Positions 1 to 9,585 of a stretch of 64,000 nt of DNA are shown in pieces. A model generated the notes under the pieces. That model searched no databases. It was not told the DNA's origin and saw only the letters and a program-made list of their open reading frames with translations. The position numbers and the translations under genes were made by a program. The first letter of the stretch is position 1. The number at the start of each line of letters is the position of its first letter. Origin of the DNA: Desulfurococcales archaeon (GTDB taxonomy: Archaea; Thermoproteota; Thermoprotei_A; Sulfolobales; Ignisphaeraceae); NCBI GenBank assembly GCA_028275745.1, contig JAPWUB010000002.1:1-64000 (forward strand), given 5' to 3'.

Positions 1-602
1 TCAACAACATCATTAATAATGCCGCGCTCATCATACTTTTTGAGCCACTCCTTAACCGTACCAAGCTTGATATATTGCTTTATTAGTTCTACTTGTTGAA
101 TTTTGTGTATAACCTTAAGCTGATTGGAGTAAAGCTTCTCGAAGTAATTGTATAGCTGTGTTCCTCTGAATCTGTCTAGCACTTCCTCCTTAGAAATAGG
201 TCTGTCCAATACACCGAAGTTTGGAATTATTTGCCCTGATAAAATCTTCATGGCCGTAGTTTTTCCAGCTCCATTAGGCCCTAATACACCTACAATTCTA
301 TCCTTTACAGGTGTTGGAAGACCATACAACTTAAATGCATTTAAACCAAATCTATGAACAAGCTTCTCCTCAATTTCAGCAGGTAAATTAACTATGCGAA
401 TTGCTCCATAAGGGCACTTCTTTACACAGATGCCGCAAGCAATACACTTATCCTCATAAATAATTGGCTTACCCTGCTTCTCTTTACTCAACTCTATTGC
501 TTTATATGGCTTGGTCTTATTTACTGGGCAAAAACGTATACAGGGAATACCACATTTATCTGGATTGCAAAGCTCATAATCTATTACAGCAACCCTTGAC
601 AT
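1..602 (-). CDS. ABCE1/Rli1 ribosome-recycling ATPase, N-terminal part (continues past left edge)
   Basis: Minus-strand translation from ATG at 602: MSRVAVIDYELCNPDKCGIPCIRFCPVNKTKPYKAIE...CIACGICVKKCPYGAIRIVNLP...GLPTPVKDRIVGVLGPNGAGKTTAMKILSGQIIPNFG; two 4Fe-4S motifs followed by a Walker A. No stop before the edge, so it is absent from the ORF track. Confidence 0.95.
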   Translation of the reverse strand, partial: MSRVAVIDYELCNPDKCGIPCIRFCPVNKTKPYKAIELSKEKQGKPIIYEDKCIACGICVKKCPYGAIRIVNLPAEIEEKLVHRFGLNAFKLYGLPTPVKDRIVGVLGPNGAGKTTAMKILSGQIIPNFGVLDRPISKEEVLDRFRGTQLYNYFEKLYSNQLKVIHKIQQVELIKQYIKLGTVKEWLKKYDERGIINDVV

Positions 603-717
603 TAAATCACCCTTACAGACAAAAAACATTATTGTATTTATTCCATCTCCAGCCTTTAATTGCTTATACTCAGCACCCTACTATCCTCATAAAAATTTCC
701 TTATTATTCTACTATTT

Positions 718-804
718 TTACCACTCTTCTTCCCATTCCTCCTCTTCTTCCCACCATTCTTCTTCCTCTTCCTCTTCCCACTCCTCCTCGAAGTACATAT
801 TCAT
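718..804 (-). CDS. 28-aa Glu/Trp-rich micro-ORF (MNMYFEEEWEEEEEEEWWEEEEEWEEEW)
   Basis: Manual minus-strand translation, ATG at 804 to TAA at 718-720; below the ORF-track cutoff; sits upstream of Rli1 on the same strand. Confidence 0.45.
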   Translation of the reverse strand: MNMYFEEEWEEEEEEEWWEEEEEWEEEW

Positions 805-964
805 CAATCCTCATTCCTGCAATCGTACCCTCACATATCTCGGTTAAAGAATAACTATAAAAACTCAACGTATCATTAAAGAAACGAATACCATATACTC
901 CATTTCTTTTACTTTAAACTAATTTAGATAATATCTGAGAAGCAATAAATGAGCTCTGCTAGCC

Positions 965-1480
965 CTACTTAGATAAGAAGATATCGCTTGTGCCGCTAAT
1001 TCCAATAGCTGTAATATCGTCACACTCTACAATTGCGTGATGTATCCTCCTTAGAACTTCACATACATGAACATATTTATTTAATGATTGGAGTTGCATA
1101 AAGTTACATTCATGAGATTTTGCTAAATCTATTAAGTATTCTACGTACTTTTGCAAATCCCTTCCATGCATGTTTCCATGGATTAATATTACTGTGTATC
1201 CCTCAGTACCTGCTTTATCGCAAGCCATCATCAATTCATTTATAATTGTTTTTATCTGTCTTTCACCCAAAAGCCTGACAAGAACCTCATAAGCCTTTAC
1301 CTTTGCTATATTGCGTCCAGTTCTGAAGGCTTCAAACGCTTTAATTCCGCTAATGATAATGCTTTGTAGTGGAAGCCTTATGCAAGGCTTTAGTGTTATA
1401 CACTCACTTTCATATATGAGTGATGTACATATGCTTTCGGGATTCTTTACGTCTCTGCACAACATCATTACTATAACCAT
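965..1480 (-). CDS. KEOPS complex Cgi121-like subunit
   Basis: 'EAFRTGRNIAKVKAYEVLVRLLGERQIKTIINE' resembles the Cgi121 core (A..S..MEILVR.SG.RQI..AI). Confidence 0.65.
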   Translation of the reverse strand: MVIVMMLCRDVKNPESICTSLIYESECITLKPCIRLPLQSIIISGIKAFEAFRTGRNIAKVKAYEVLVRLLGERQIKTIINELMMACDKAGTEGYTVILIHGNMHGRDLQKYVEYLIDLAKSHECNFMQLQSLNKYVHVCEVLRRIHHAIVECDDITAIGISGTSDIFLSK

Positions 1481-1504
1481 TGCTTCAACGCCGCAATTAA
1501 TACT

Positions 1505-1786
1505 CTAACCGCCGTGCGATATGGGCACAAATGTTATTTCATCCTTGTTTTCCACAATGACATTATTATATGGATCCTCGTACACGTTTACATCAATTCC
1601 ATTGATTAGTAATAGCACTTCGGCTAAAACATGCCCATCACTATCTATTATCCTGCTTAATGCTGGATAAATCTTGGTGATGTGAATTAGAAACATTTTT
1701 AGTTGTAGTGGTGAAGATATCTCTACCTCAACCATCGAAGTTCCAATCAGGTTCTTTAGATGACCCAAAAATATAAGCTTAACCAT
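1505..1786 (-). CDS. MoaD/ThiS/SAMP-type ubiquitin-like sulfur carrier
   Basis: 93 aa beta-grasp-like protein ending in ...FVPISHGG (C-terminal Gly-Gly). Confidence 0.85.
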   Translation of the reverse strand: MVKLIFLGHLKNLIGTSMVEVEISSPLQLKMFLIHITKIYPALSRIIDSDGHVLAEVLLLINGIDVNVYEDPYNNVIVENKDEITFVPISHGG

Positions 1787-1885
1787 AGCGTCCGCGCCAC
1801 ATACTAATTGGAAACATGTAATTCACTTTATAGCTTTTGAAATTTAAATAAAATGAAGAATTCTCAAAACTGTACTTAAAGTTGC

Positions 1886-2110
1886 CTAGGACTGTTGCGT
1901 CTGCTGAGCAACTTCTTTTTGCTTCTTCTCCAGCTTTATTAAGTGAGTAATATAGCCTGCAATTTGATTTCTTAATTTCTTTGAAGGAGTCATTAAGTAC
2001 TTCTTTAGAACCTCCTTATTATGATAGAAGTCTTCTGTAAATTCATTTGGGTATAGCTGTAAAAGCTTCCTTGCAGTTCTTTTAACAAGGCTTGGCCTAA
2101 CCTTTCCCAT
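1886..2110 (-). CDS. rps17e: 30S ribosomal protein S17e
   Basis: MGKVRPSLVKRTARKLLQLYPNEFTEDFYHNKEVL is typical S17e. Confidence 0.95.
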   Translation of the reverse strand: MGKVRPSLVKRTARKLLQLYPNEFTEDFYHNKEVLKKYLMTPSKKLRNQIAGYITHLIKLEKKQKEVAQQTQQS

Positions 2111-2202
2111 CGAGTTAACACCATTGTTACATTACTTGCTTCTTACACGACATGTAGAGGACAGCATATTTCATTTCTTGTATAAGGCATTATAAGTCTT
2201 GC

Positions 2203-2218
2203 TAAAACTTTAGTTTTA
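2203..2218. promoter_or_regulatory. Perfect inverted repeat TAAAACT-TT-AGTTTTA upstream of the thermosome gene
   Basis: Direct reading of taaaactttagtttta; about 45-60 bp upstream of an AT-rich TATA-like element (attaaagcttatata). Confidence 0.5.
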
Positions 2219-2303
2219 CACTATTGTGAAGCGGATCTTAAGGTTTTTGCATTAAAGCTTATATAGAACCGGTTTTATATACTAGCTCAGAGGTGTAATA
2301 CCT

Positions 2304-3965
2304 ATGGCTACACCTGCGGTCTATGAACCTACTGGTATACCTGTAATAATACTGAAGGAAGGAACCTCAAGAACTGCTGGCAAGGATGCGCTGAGAGCTA
2401 ACATCATGGCAGCTCTAACAATAGCAGAAATGTTAAAGACTACCTATGGACCAAGAGGAATGGATAAGATGCTTGTTGACGCATTGGGTGACATAACAAT
2501 AACCAATGATGGCGCTACAATACTAGATAAAATGGATGTACAACACCCTGCAGCAAAGATGCTTGTACAAATAGCAAAGGGGCAAGATGAGGAAGCAGGC
2601 GATGGCACGAAGACTGCAGTAATATTCGCAGGAGAGTTACTCAAGAGAGCAGAGGAATTACTTGATAAAGGACTACACCCAACTGTAATCGTTTCAGGAT
2701 ATAAGCGTGCACTTGAATACGCTATTCAGGTTGCGCATGAGATAGCTGAAACTGTAAATGTAGAGTCTCCAGAAGCTGATGAGATACTGAAGAAAGTGGC
2801 TTTATCAGCCTTAACGAGCAAGGCTGTACATGGAGCACGAGAATACCTTGCTGAGCTGGTTGTTAAGGCTATTAGGCAGGTTGCTGAGAAGAGAGGAAGT
2901 GAATGGGTTGTGGATTTAGATAACATACAGATTGTCAAGAAGAAGGGAGGAGGGCTTATAGACAGCATGCTTGTGTACGGCGTTGTTCTTGATAAGGAGG
3001 TTGTGCATCCAGCAATGCCTAGAAGGGTTGAGAACGCGAGAATAGCATTACTCGATGCTCCACTAGAAATAGAGAAACCCGAAATTGATGCTGAGATAAG
3101 GATTAATGACCCACTTCAAATGAGGAAATTCCTTGAAGAGAAAGAGAATATACTTAGGGATATGGTTGAGAAGATAGCGTCTGTTGGTGCAAATGTTGTC
3201 ATATGCCAGAAGGGAATCGATGACGTAGCACAACACTACCTAGCAAAGAAAGGAATAATGGCAGTAAGAAGAGTGAAGAGAAGCGACATGGAGAAACTAG
3301 AAAAAGCAACAGGAGGAAGAATAGTGAGCAATATTGAAGATTTGACTGAGAAGGATCTAGGATACTGCGGCCTTGTTGAAGAGAGGAAAGTTGGCGAAGA
3401 TAAGATGGTGTTCGTAGAGAACTGCAAGAATCCAAGGTCAGTTTCAATAGTACTAAGAGCAGGTCTAGAGAGACTAGTAGACGAGGCTGAGAGAAGCCTA
3501 AGAGATGCCTTAGGTGCAGTAGCAGATGTATTTAGATTACCGAAGATAGTGTATGGAGCTGGAGCATTTGAAATGGAGTTGGCCAAGTACATCAGAGAGT
3601 ACGCCAATAAAGTAGGAGGGAAAGAAGGGCTTGCAGTTGAAGCATTTGCAAAAGCATTGGAAGGAATTGTTGAAACATTAGTAGTTAACGCTGGTCTAGA
3701 CCCTGTAGATATAATAATGAAACTTAGAGCAAAGCACATGGAGCCTGAAGGTAAGTGGGCAGGAATAGATGTGTTTACGGGCAACATTATGAATTCAAAG
3801 AAGCTTGGTGTCATTGAGCCTTTGCTTGTAAAAATCTCTGCCCTTAAGGCTGGTACTGAAGCTGCAACGTTAATTCTAAGAATAGACGATGTAATTGCAG
3901 CTGCGAGAAGGAAGGAAGAGAAAGAAGAAAAGAAAGAGGAGAAGAAAGAAGAGGAAGAGAAGTAA
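2304..3965 (+). CDS. Thermosome (group II chaperonin) subunit
   Basis: 553 aa; [28 protein letters not shown] motifs; Glu/Lys-rich tail. Confidence 0.98.
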   Translation: MATPAVYEPTGIPVIILKEGTSRTAGKDALRANIMAALTIAEMLKTTYGPRGMDKMLVDALGDITITNDGATILDKMDVQHPAAKMLVQIAKGQDEEAGDGTKTAVIFAGELLKRAEELLDKGLHPTVIVSGYKRALEYAIQVAHEIAETVNVESPEADEILKKVALSALTSKAVHGAREYLAELVVKAIRQVAEKRGSEWVVDLDNIQIVKKKGGGLIDSMLVYGVVLDKEVVHPAMPRRVENARIALLDAPLEIEKPEIDAEIRINDPLQMRKFLEEKENILRDMVEKIASVGANVVICQKGIDDVAQHYLAKKGIMAVRRVKRSDMEKLEKATGGRIVSNIEDLTEKDLGYCGLVEERKVGEDKMVFVENCKNPRSVSIVLRAGLERLVDEAERSLRDALGAVADVFRLPKIVYGAGAFEMELAKYIREYANKVGGKEGLAVEAFAKALEGIVETLVVNAGLDPVDIIMKLRAKHMEPEGKWAGIDVFTGNIMNSKKLGVIEPLLVKISALKAGTEAATLILRIDDVIAAARRKEEKEEKKEEKKEEEEK

Positions 3966-3966
3966 T

Positions 3967-5541
3967 TCAAAACACCCCAATTTTTAATAAAACTGGTTCA
4001 GGTAATTCTGGTATTGACAACAGTGCTTCGCCTGGCTTTAGGGATGAAATAATCTTTTTGTACTCTTTTCTAAGGACGAGTAAGCCCAACATTGTCTTGA
4101 CATCCACGCTAGATTTCAATGCGTGAACAATTCGCGTATTAGTGTTTTTTAGCACAGTCTGTGCTAGCGCAGAGGGAGATTGCGTAACAATTATAAACCC
4201 TACACCCCATTTCCTCACTTCAGCAATTAAGTTAGATACAGGATTGTCTTTTGTAAATATGTTGTGCGCTTCATCAACAATTATTATGAATGGTTTATCA
4301 ATTCTATTATATTGAGCCTTCAATGCGGCAGTTTTAATAGATATAGAGGCTAGTACGCGTTTAACTCTTGTATTTGGAATCTGTGACAAATCAAAAATTG
4401 TGGCATAGCCTTTTCTAATCGGCACTTCCTTAAGATCACGCCACTTTATCTTAAGGTAGTCACTTGAAAGCACCTTTAGTTTTCTGATTAGAGCTTCCCT
4501 TGATTCTGCAACCCACCTAGCAGACAATGATGTATTTTGAATTACATCGATTAGAATGTCTATGTCGTAAAAACCTATTGACCTTCTTGTTGCTAACTCC
4601 CTTATTGCTTCCTCTAAGATATGTGCTTGTGCTGGTGTCAATTCAAGAGCACTCTCAAGAATTTCTATAAAGGCTAGGGGCTCGAACGACATGAGATCCT
4701 TTAAATTTAGAAACTCTGGAATTGTACCCTCAACCGGGTTTGTGTAATCAACCACTTCAACACCTTTTAGAAGTTCCTTATATTCACCATGCCAATCAAT
4801 TATGAATACTGATGCACCTTCTCGTAACAGTTCACGTGCAATAATTGAAGCCGTGGTTGATTTTCCGCTACCTGTAGATCCAACGATTAGTATATGCCTT
4901 AGTATATGCTCTACTTTAAGTTTTGCAATAATTTTTGTAGTGGCGACCATCCCTATTCTTATCCTTCCTTCACTGAATACTGATCCTAATAGATTGTATT
5001 TCTCTACTTTAACTAATGGATATCCCAATTCAAAAGATAGCGGAGGAAAGAGAATAAAGTTCTCTGCTTCAAGACCAATCTTTCTTATCATTAATGATCT
5101 CAGCCAAGTAAAAGGGTTTACGACGTCATAGCCTATAAAGCATCGTTTAATTGCGTTAATTATGGTTTTAGATTTTTCGATTTTGCATAAGACAGCCCCT
5201 TTCGTTGCACTTGTGATTAATGAACACATTATTTCCGCTTCCTTAAATGCTGATTCTCTGTCCTCAGCGACTATAATAATGTATGTATAGAGCGTCCTTG
5301 CATCAATGCAGCTTTGGATTATATACCTATAATCCGTTTCAGAAGCTCTTGTTACTATTGCGTTTAATACCTTTGCATTATCATCGTTTTCTTCTTTATC
5401 TTCACCCCTACTTATCTTCTTTACAGAGAGCACAACAGCGTAAACTTCTTGAGGTACCCTGCCTGCATGGAGGAAAATTTTTATCCCATCCTCTAGTTCT
5501 TCAATAGATATTGAAAGCCCTCTGAAATTAGTAGCATACAC
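3967..5541 (-). CDS. HerA-like / DUF87 P-loop ATPase
   Basis: HILIVGSTGSGKSTTASIIARELLREGASVFIIDWHGEY; IIIVDEAHN; VIVTQSPSALAQTVLKNTNTRIVHAL. Confidence 0.85.
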   Translation of the reverse strand: MYATNFRGLSISIEELEDGIKIFLHAGRVPQEVYAVVLSVKKISRGEDKEENDDNAKVLNAIVTRASETDYRYIIQSCIDARTLYTYIIIVAEDRESAFKEAEIMCSLITSATKGAVLCKIEKSKTIINAIKRCFIGYDVVNPFTWLRSLMIRKIGLEAENFILFPPLSFELGYPLVKVEKYNLLGSVFSEGRIRIGMVATTKIIAKLKVEHILRHILIVGSTGSGKSTTASIIARELLREGASVFIIDWHGEYKELLKGVEVVDYTNPVEGTIPEFLNLKDLMSFEPLAFIEILESALELTPAQAHILEEAIRELATRRSIGFYDIDILIDVIQNTSLSARWVAESREALIRKLKVLSSDYLKIKWRDLKEVPIRKGYATIFDLSQIPNTRVKRVLASISIKTAALKAQYNRIDKPFIIIVDEAHNIFTKDNPVSNLIAEVRKWGVGFIIVTQSPSALAQTVLKNTNTRIVHALKSSVDVKTMLGLLVLRKEYKKIISSLKPGEALLSIPELPEPVLLKIGVF

Positions 5542-5637
5542 CAGTGCTACACCTTCCAGTGATAGAAAGAGCCTTATATAATGTTGCCAACTCAGTTACA
5601 GTTCAGTAAGAAGCCCCACAAACAAAACATATTGCTT

Positions 5638-7245
5638 TCAGTAAAAGTTTATTTCAACATTTTCACATATATCAGAAACAATATATACATTTCCTTCTAA
5701 CATACTATTTTTAGCTATCTGAATAAGCCTATTTATTAACATCGTGTTCCACTGTATGTTTGTACACCAAAGCACAACAACTTTCTTAGATTTTCCAGTC
5801 AGTAAAATCAGCTCAAGTATCAGATACGCAAGATCATTGATAATTTCTTCTGTGACCTTCAACCCTACCTCAAACTGAGAAAATGGATACACATTCATCA
5901 GCCTTAAAGGAACCAAACCCAAAACAGGCAGATATAGGTACACAATAATGGAAGAGGCCTCAATTCCGCTACGACTTATTAAATCATTCACAATATTTTG
6001 CATGCGTATTGAATCTTTAGAAATGAAAGGCACTAAAACAATTATTTTTCTATTTTCAGATTGCGTACGCGCAATTGATAATACCTTTCTTCTAGGAATT
6101 AAAACCCTTGGATTATATAGAGAATCGTTAGATAAAATGAACACCGCTCTTGAATTTGGGCTTGAGTAAGGAGTATGTCTATAAAGAAACTCAAGGTATT
6201 GAAGAAGTCTATTAAATGCCCTTCTAGCTGCTGGATGAACTTGAGCCTTTGCTTCTAAATATTCCCAGAATCTATTCTCTTTTATTGCCTGCTTAATCTC
6301 CTTTAACTCTTCTATAAGTACATAGAGGTTATGTAGTGCAAGAAGTCTAGTACGTTCATGTTCAGCCATTTCACGTAGCTCACGTGGCGAATATTTGCTG
6401 CATACTGGGCATGAACATGGGAAATACTCCAACTCTTCAAATCTATATGTTCCTCTCCTAGTGATATACCTACCATCTTTAGCATAAAGTATGTAACTTG
6501 CAGAATCAAATAAATCTACACCTAGAGCTACTGCAAACGGCAGTATTAATGGGTGTCCTGCACCAAACAGATGTAGAGGTGCTGCAAATGGAATTGAGGA
6601 TCGGACAGCAAAAATCATGTCAATTACTTTATCAAACATGTATTGCTCTAACAGTGTTGTAGGACTCCCAACAGCAAAAATGCTAAATCCATTATAAAAT
6701 ACTTCAACAGACTTCTTGGCGAATTCACGCAGAATTTCTGTATAGACACCCCCTTGTATAGGTAGAACCCAAAGAATGTCTTTGCAGTGTTGGGAGGTAA
6801 TGATTCTTGTGGCCTCCTCTGCCCTCTGAAGCGTTATAAAGGCGCTATTGTAGGCATCCTCATACGATGCTTCATACGTTGTTGGAATATCGAGTATTAC
6901 GCCTATGTCGCTTCTTATAGTGCATTGATATTCTAGGATCTCATTGTTTGTAACGTCGATGTGACCGTACTTAAGTATTTGATAAGCCCCGGAATCTGTC
7001 ATTATAACTCCTTCAAACCCCAAATACTTGTGTACATCATAGTTTATACCAACATGTTTCTTTAGTAGGTAAGCATTAGTTATAATGCCAGTAAAGCCTA
7101 GGTCCAGCATCTCATTAAGTTTTACGTATTGCTCCTTAAGTGCTGGATCTATGACAGGAAAAAGATAGGGTGTCTCAATTACCCCAGACTTTGTCTTTAA
7201 CTTTCCTATTCTACCAGCTAAGTCAACATCCCTTATTTCAAACAT
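5638..7245 (-). CDS. tgtA: Archaeosine tRNA-guanine transglycosylase (catalytic plus ArcS-like C-terminal region, no PUA)
   Basis: MTDSGAYQILKYG, VLPIQGG, HLFGAGHP, C-x-C-x2-C zinc site (CSCPVC); C-terminal GLVPLRLMNVYPFSQFE. Confidence 0.93.
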   Translation of the reverse strand: MFEIRDVDLAGRIGKLKTKSGVIETPYLFPVIDPALKEQYVKLNEMLDLGFTGIITNAYLLKKHVGINYDVHKYLGFEGVIMTDSGAYQILKYGHIDVTNNEILEYQCTIRSDIGVILDIPTTYEASYEDAYNSAFITLQRAEEATRIITSQHCKDILWVLPIQGGVYTEILREFAKKSVEVFYNGFSIFAVGSPTTLLEQYMFDKVIDMIFAVRSSIPFAAPLHLFGAGHPLILPFAVALGVDLFDSASYILYAKDGRYITRRGTYRFEELEYFPCSCPVCSKYSPRELREMAEHERTRLLALHNLYVLIEELKEIKQAIKENRFWEYLEAKAQVHPAARRAFNRLLQYLEFLYRHTPYSSPNSRAVFILSNDSLYNPRVLIPRRKVLSIARTQSENRKIIVLVPFISKDSIRMQNIVNDLISRSGIEASSIIVYLYLPVLGLVPLRLMNVYPFSQFEVGLKVTEEIINDLAYLILELILLTGKSKKVVVLWCTNIQWNTMLINRLIQIAKNSMLEGNVYIVSDICENVEINFY

Positions 7246-7247
7246 TT

Positions 7248-7685
7248 TTATCGTCCTTTCTTCTTGCTCTCCATATACTCAACATATAATTCATAAATTT
7301 TCTGAGCAAGACTTCCTGAACCCTCAACACCTGCTTCGCTAACCTTTATTCTATCGTAAATCACTAATGCATTAACATCGTAAAGAACTTTAATTACATC
7401 AGATCTAAGCCCAAGTTTTGCCTGAAGAAGTTGAGCAAATTCCTCTGCATTAAATACTGGTTGCTCCTGAATAATTATCTCTGATACTCGAGAACCATGA
7501 ATTATAACTCTGTAGTACTTAGCTCCATCACTACTCTCTACATCCCCTAAAACAAGGTGCAACATATTCTGATCAAATGAGAGAAGCCTTCCTACATATG
7601 TTTTACCATCAGCTAGTCTTACTGTAACCTTTTTGTCGAGCGCTTTAGAGAGCTCACCTGCAAGACTTCTGACACCGATGCTCAT
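7248..7685 (-). CDS. Lsm/Sm-like archaeal protein with C-terminal extension (SmAP3-like)
   Basis: Sm1-like LDKKVTVRLADGKTYVGRLLSFDQNMLHLVLGD; Sm2-like YYRVIIHGSRVSEI. Confidence 0.85.
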   Translation of the reverse strand: MSIGVRSLAGELSKALDKKVTVRLADGKTYVGRLLSFDQNMLHLVLGDVESSDGAKYYRVIIHGSRVSEIIIQEQPVFNAEEFAQLLQAKLGLRSDVIKVLYDVNALVIYDRIKVSEAGVEGSGSLAQKIYELYVEYMESKKKGR

Positions 7686-7863
7686 CTTTTAGCACCCAAC
7701 ATCCTCTATAGTAATTGCCAGTATGATTAAAAGCTTTAAATATACCATAACCTAATCCTAATTTAGATGAAGATTAGAAATTTAGCTAATATTCTCAAGA
7801 TTCTCTAAGAAGTCATTTCCAAGCAAATTCTCTCACAAGCTTTTATTTAGCAGAGGTTTAAAT

Positions 7864-8271
7864 GTGATACATGCTGTTAGCTCAATGCTAAGCGGGGTTA
7901 TGACTATGAGTTTTGAAACAACATGCAAAATAGAAAATATGCAAAGCTCGTACTTGCCAGATGTAAGTATAATGGAGCTTAGCTGTAATGATGGTATTAA
8001 GATAAGAATGGATATTCATAGAAAGGTGAATATATTTAAGGTAGGGGAAAAAGTTATCGTGACTATATCAAAATCGTTGCCTCAGTATGTTGAAGGAAGG
8101 GATTTTGTAGCACATGGATATATTATCTCTAAGAGAATGGAAAACTCAAATTACGTTATTTACATAAGTTTATGGGGATTCATTTTAATTTTATCGACTC
8201 AGAAACCTGAGACCTTCTCAGAATTCAAAGTAATGGATAAGGTATATGTCAAAATAGTACCACAATCATAA
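7864..8271 (+). CDS. rpo8: RNA polymerase subunit Rpo8 (RpoG)
   Basis: NIFKVGEKVIVTISKSLPQYVEGRDFVAHGYIISK...YISLWGFILIL...MDKVYVKIV matches the Sulfolobus Rpo8 pattern as I recall it. True start may be internal. Confidence 0.85.
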   Translation: MIHAVSSMLSGVMTMSFETTCKIENMQSSYLPDVSIMELSCNDGIKIRMDIHRKVNIFKVGEKVIVTISKSLPQYVEGRDFVAHGYIISKRMENSNYVIYISLWGFILILSTQKPETFSEFKVMDKVYVKIVPQS

Positions 8272-8301
8272 CTAAAACAAAACTGCTTTCACTAATCCTA
8301 T

Positions 8302-9045
8302 TTATGTATGCATAATACTTTCCTTTCTCTCAGTGCTTGCCAATATTTCTTGTATATTCTTCTCCATCTCTTCTATCCTTTCAGCGTAATTCATTAGTTC
8401 ACTTACATCGATCTCAATCTTTAATAGAGAACTGAGCACCCTAATTGCTATAGCAGTTGCTTTAGGATCTATGCTTTCAGGTTCTGTATATGGGAACACA
8501 GCTATAGCTGGAATGCCGCTTCTCTCAAGCGACAATAGTAAGGCAGCAAGCGGACCGACTATATATGCACCCTTGATAAAGTATGGAGCTTCTATGCGTA
8601 CCGAAGCCGACGATGTTTTGAGCCATCTAAATTCTTCGTTTCCCTCACGAAATCTTACATCAAGGCCTCCCACTAGGTAAACTTCATTTATGTGAAGTTC
8701 CTTAATGACCTCCATAACCGTCTCAACGAAATTCGATAATCGTTTCCTTTCAGGGTTTACCCTATTTAACAAGACAAAAATATTGGTATCGTTAAGTGTG
8801 GTAAGGAATATCTCATGCGGATAACTGAAACCGTAATCCTCAACGGATGTAAAGTCAGGTATTTCAAAAGGTTCTATACATCCTATGAGCCTCATATTTA
8901 GTTTTGTTACTATATATTTAGTCGTGAGATAGCCAACCCCACCAAATCCTTGAAATCCTGTTATAAATACATTCTTTTGCGATCTATTAGTAAGCTCCTT
9001 GACACTACCATCTATTATTCTTAGCTTATATCCCTTTCTTTTCAT
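8302..9045 (-). CDS. PAC2-family (proteasome assembly chaperone-like) protein
   Basis: VFITGFQGFGGVGYLTTKYIV; EVYLVGGLDVRF; GIPAIAVFPYTEPESIDPKA. Confidence 0.85.
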   Translation of the reverse strand: MKRKGYKLRIIDGSVKELTNRSQKNVFITGFQGFGGVGYLTTKYIVTKLNMRLIGCIEPFEIPDFTSVEDYGFSYPHEIFLTTLNDTNIFVLLNRVNPERKRLSNFVETVMEVIKELHINEVYLVGGLDVRFREGNEEFRWLKTSSASVRIEAPYFIKGAYIVGPLAALLLSLERSGIPAIAVFPYTEPESIDPKATAIAIRVLSSLLKIEIDVSELMNYAERIEEMEKNIQEILASTERKESIMHT

Positions 9046-9568
9046 CTTTCCTTACCTTCTCCCTAATCTGAACCGCTGGACCCATAAAAGCTGTAATCAT
9101 TGCCTCAAAACCGATTAATGCTCTTCCAACACCTATTAGCTTATCTTCTTCATTAACTATAAGAACCTCGTCACCAGGTCTTATTGTGGGGTCTCCTCCT
9201 ATAACATGCTTTGAAAATACTGTATGCCCCTCTAAAATATCATCAACGATTTCATTGACTACAACAACACGAGATTTGGGATAAGGAAGAACCTTCTGTA
9301 ATATTATTGCCATACTTAGCCTTGGTATAAGCCTAAAGTCTGAAGGTCTTATAAATGCAAGCTCTTCAGATCCTTGCACTATGCTCCTTAATCTTCCCGT
9401 GGATCTGGAGTAACAGAATTTCACATTACCCAGGTCCAGGTAGTTTATTGCTTGTTGCGCATGTATACCATAAAAATATACTAGAAGACTTAGCAGTGTT
9501 TCTATGTCTTCTTTCTCTACAGCCCTACAATTCAATGCACTTTCTGCTACGCTATGGCTGTGCTGCAC
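9026..9568 (-). CDS. Stand-alone PUA-domain protein (TGT C-terminal-like)
   Basis: SKHVIGGDPTIRPGDEVLIVNEEDKLIGVGRALIGFEAM is a PUA signature. Confidence 0.8.
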   Translation of the reverse strand: MQHSHSVAESALNCRAVEKEDIETLLSLLVYFYGIHAQQAINYLDLGNVKFCYSRSTGRLRSIVQGSEELAFIRPSDFRLIPRLSMAIILQKVLPYPKSRVVVVNEIVDDILEGHTVFSKHVIGGDPTIRPGDEVLIVNEEDKLIGVGRALIGFEAMITAFMGPAVQIREKVRKDEKKGI

Positions 9569-9585
9569 TTATATCATCACCATAA

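Noticed and set aside
464-847. 127-aa + strand ORF with Ser/His runs
   Set aside because: It is the antisense of the minus-strand Rli1 N-terminus and the GA-rich E/W tract; composition is an artefact.
3236-3970. 244-aa minus-strand ORF within the thermosome gene
   Set aside because: Antisense shadow of a strongly conserved gene; Ser/Phe/Leu-rich mirror composition.
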